A program made the translations under genes and the position numbers. This document shows, piece after piece, positions 62,786 through 64,000 of a DNA stretch of 64,000 nt. A model generated the notes under the pieces. It made no database searches and was not told the origin of the DNA. It saw only the letters and a list, made by a program, of their open reading frames with translations. Every line of letters begins with the position of its first letter. The stretch's first letter is position 1. Origin of the DNA: Pseudomonas sp. Z8(2022) (GTDB lineage Bacteria > Pseudomonadota > Gammaproteobacteria > Pseudomonadales > Pseudomonadaceae); assembly GCF_025837155.1 (NCBI RefSeq), contig NZ_CP107549.1:2666001-2730000 (forward strand), written 5' to 3'.

Positions 62786-64000
62786 TCAGGCGACCAACTG
62801 ATCGTGGTCCAGCATGCCTTGGATGATATCCGCTGCATTGCCGCCGGACAGCACGGTGTTCTCCAGGGTGATGGTCTGATCCACCGGCGCACTGCTTCCT
62901 GCGCTGGCCACGTTGATCACCGTACTGCCCGGATTGCTGACGAAGTCGAAGCTCAGATACTGGGTCAGTACATCGGCGCTGGCGGGGCCATCGATACCCT
63001 GCAACAGCTGGGACAGATCCAGCTTGTCCGCGCCGTTGCCGAAGTCCTTGACGATATCGTGATAGTTGCCACCACGGTCATCGGCCGTCCAGACGAAGAT
63101 ATCGTCGCCGGCGCCGCCGACCAGAACATCGTTGCCTCTGCCGCCAATCAGGGTGTCATTACCGTCGCCGCCCTCCAGACGATCGTTGCCCCCCAGGCCA
63201 CGGAGCGTGTCGTTACCGCCCAACCCGAGCAGCACGTCGCTCGCTTCGCTACCGAGCAGGGTATCGTTGAGCGCCTCGTTGCCCATCAGCACATTCGGCT
63301 GCACCGCGGGAGCAGAGCCGATGCCGACCACCAGACGGGCCTCGCTGACATCACCGTCCGGCTGCGTCAGGCGGTAGGTAAACACTTCCTCCTTGCCGAG
63401 ATTGGCGTAATCACTGTTGGGCGTATAGGTATAGGACCCGTCACCCTGTATCACCAGGGTTCCCCACTGGCCGACAATCGTCTTGGAAGTACCCACGGCG
63501 ACAAAGCTGCCGTTATCCAGCACGCTGAGCACGGCCCCTTCGCTGCCTTTGCTGTCCACCGCTCCCCAAGGGTGGGCGCTGCCCACGTAGTTGTTGGGAT
63601 CGGTCAGGACGTTGCCCGCTACTGCCGTGGCGGTATCGACCAGCATCGCGGCTGCAACGGTGATCAGGGTGATGTTGTCCACCCGCACGCGGAAACTGCT
63701 GCTGTTGTTAGTGCGATCATTGACCTCGAAGTAGAGGCGATAAGTACCTTCGCCCACGCTGTTGCTGGTGACGGTAGTCGCGTTACTGGACGCATGGGTG
63801 CCGCTCTGCACCAGCTCCCAAGCGCTGCCGTTCTGCTTGTACAACGTCCAGGTGAACTGATCTCCCGAGCCGCTGCTACTGAAGTTGCTGATGCTGCCCA
63901 GGTCGAACGAGACCTTGGCCGTGCTGCCCTCAGCCACCTCGAAGGTCGGTGTTGCAGCCTTGGTACTGACCCCGGCGTTACGGTCGCTGTCAATGAGCTG
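62786..64000 (-). CDS. lapA: Large RTX adhesin (LapA-like), C-terminal part
   Basis: Open from the right edge to the stop at 62786 (404 codons seen). From the edge: an Ig/lectin-like domain (FEVNDRTNNSSSFRVRVDN), a VCBS/cadherin-like stretch (SYTYTPNSDYANLGKEE), then six to seven RTX nonapeptide repeats of GGxGxDxLx type (GLGGNDTLRGLGGNDRLEGG, GDGNDTLIGGRGNDVLVGGAG), and a T1SS signal region (MLDHDQLVA end). Secreted by a type I system, it is anchored by its N-terminus and cut by LapG. The symbol is by context; the N-terminus is not visible. Confidence 0.85.
   Translation of the reverse strand, partial: QLIDSDRNAGVSTKAATPTFEVAEGSTAKVSFDLGSISNFSSSGSGDQFTWTLYKQNGSAWELVQSGTHASSNATTVTSNSVGEGTYRLYFEVNDRTNNSSSFRVRVDNITLITVAAAMLVDTATAVAGNVLTDPNNYVGSAHPWGAVDSKGSEGAVLSVLDNGSFVAVGTSKTIVGQWGTLVIQGDGSYTYTPNSDYANLGKEEVFTYRLTQPDGDVSEARLVVGIGSAPAVQPNVLMGNEALNDTLLGSEASDVLLGLGGNDTLRGLGGNDRLEGGDGNDTLIGGRGNDVLVGGAGDDIFVWTADDRGGNYHDIVKDFGNGADKLDLSQLLQGIDGPASADVLTQYLSFDFVSNPGSTVINVASAGSSAPVDQTITLENTVLSGGNAADIIQGMLDHDQLVA

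Noticed and set aside
62786..63937. Start of the RTX protein at 63937
   Set aside because: The frame continues to the right edge without a stop, and an RTX adhesin of this type has its N-terminus several kilobases upstream.

Overview
The window comes from a Pseudomonas-type gammaproteobacterium. The order cmk-rpsA-ihfB with an O-antigen block beside it, the fused tyrA-aroA gene, the chain hisC-pheA-serC-gyrA-mtnA-mtaD-ubiG-mupP, a CpxR/CpxP/CpxA-like cluster, CyaB-type adenylate cyclase, PlpD and the LapA/LapD/LapG set are all pseudomonad. The species is not determined. Most of the window is GC-rich, but about 890-5200 is visibly richer in A+T.

Layout. (1) 1-8694: a minus-strand polysaccharide operon, wzx-pseB-pseC-pseF-pseG-methyltransferase-FAD protein-wbqC-pseI (pseI is cut by the left edge). 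It makes CMP-pseudaminic acid or a variant of it; no pseH is visible. (2) 8852-22153, minus strand: a beta-CASP RNA nuclease gene, ihfB, rpsA, cmk, tyrA-aroA, hisC, pheA, serC and gyrA, i.e. DNA architecture, translation and aromatic/serine biosynthesis. (3) 22376-27212: mtnA (active site apparently lost) divergent from mtaD, then ubiG-mupP-yciK. (4) 27452-30062: a diguanylate cyclase with a candidate sigma-54 promoter, then two lipoproteins, one with Sel1-like repeats and an aromatic tail and one CsgG-like. (5) 30151-36127, minus strand: rnm-yciO-trpS-scpA-scpB-DUF1289-rluB, for RNA metabolism and chromosome condensation.

(6) 36388-39728, plus strand: yciI, a coiled-coil membrane protein, cpxR, a Spy/CpxP protein and cpxA, with a candidate CpxR box. 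(7) 39735-49473: nitroreductase, YkgJ zinc/iron-cluster protein, two tandem trkH-type potassium channel subunits, two AraC regulators, a DUF962 protein, cyaB, a CsaA-like protein, an EamA transporter and a SelW-like protein. (8) 49545-56034: plpD (patatin type Vd secreted lipase), a FimV-like LysM/TPR protein, a MarR regulator, and an hsbD-like diguanylate cyclase broken by a frameshift. (9) 56093-59420: recQ, a YecA-family protein and a DUF454 protein. (10) 59571-64000: lapG and lapD facing the 3' end of a large RTX adhesin gene (lapA-like), with a small conserved gene between.

Several systems concern the cell surface and biofilm: O-antigen with a nonulosonic acid, envelope stress sensing, two diguanylate cyclases (one broken), and the c-di-GMP receptor/protease pair that controls release of the large adhesin. 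No tRNA, rRNA, CRISPR array or complete insertion sequence was seen. Repeats are REP-like palindromes and one MITE-like element. The most unusual points are the MtnA with several active-site substitutions, the missing pseH, the altered KMSKS loop in TrpS, the frameshifted hsbD-like gene and the CsgG-like/aromatic-tail lipoprotein pair.
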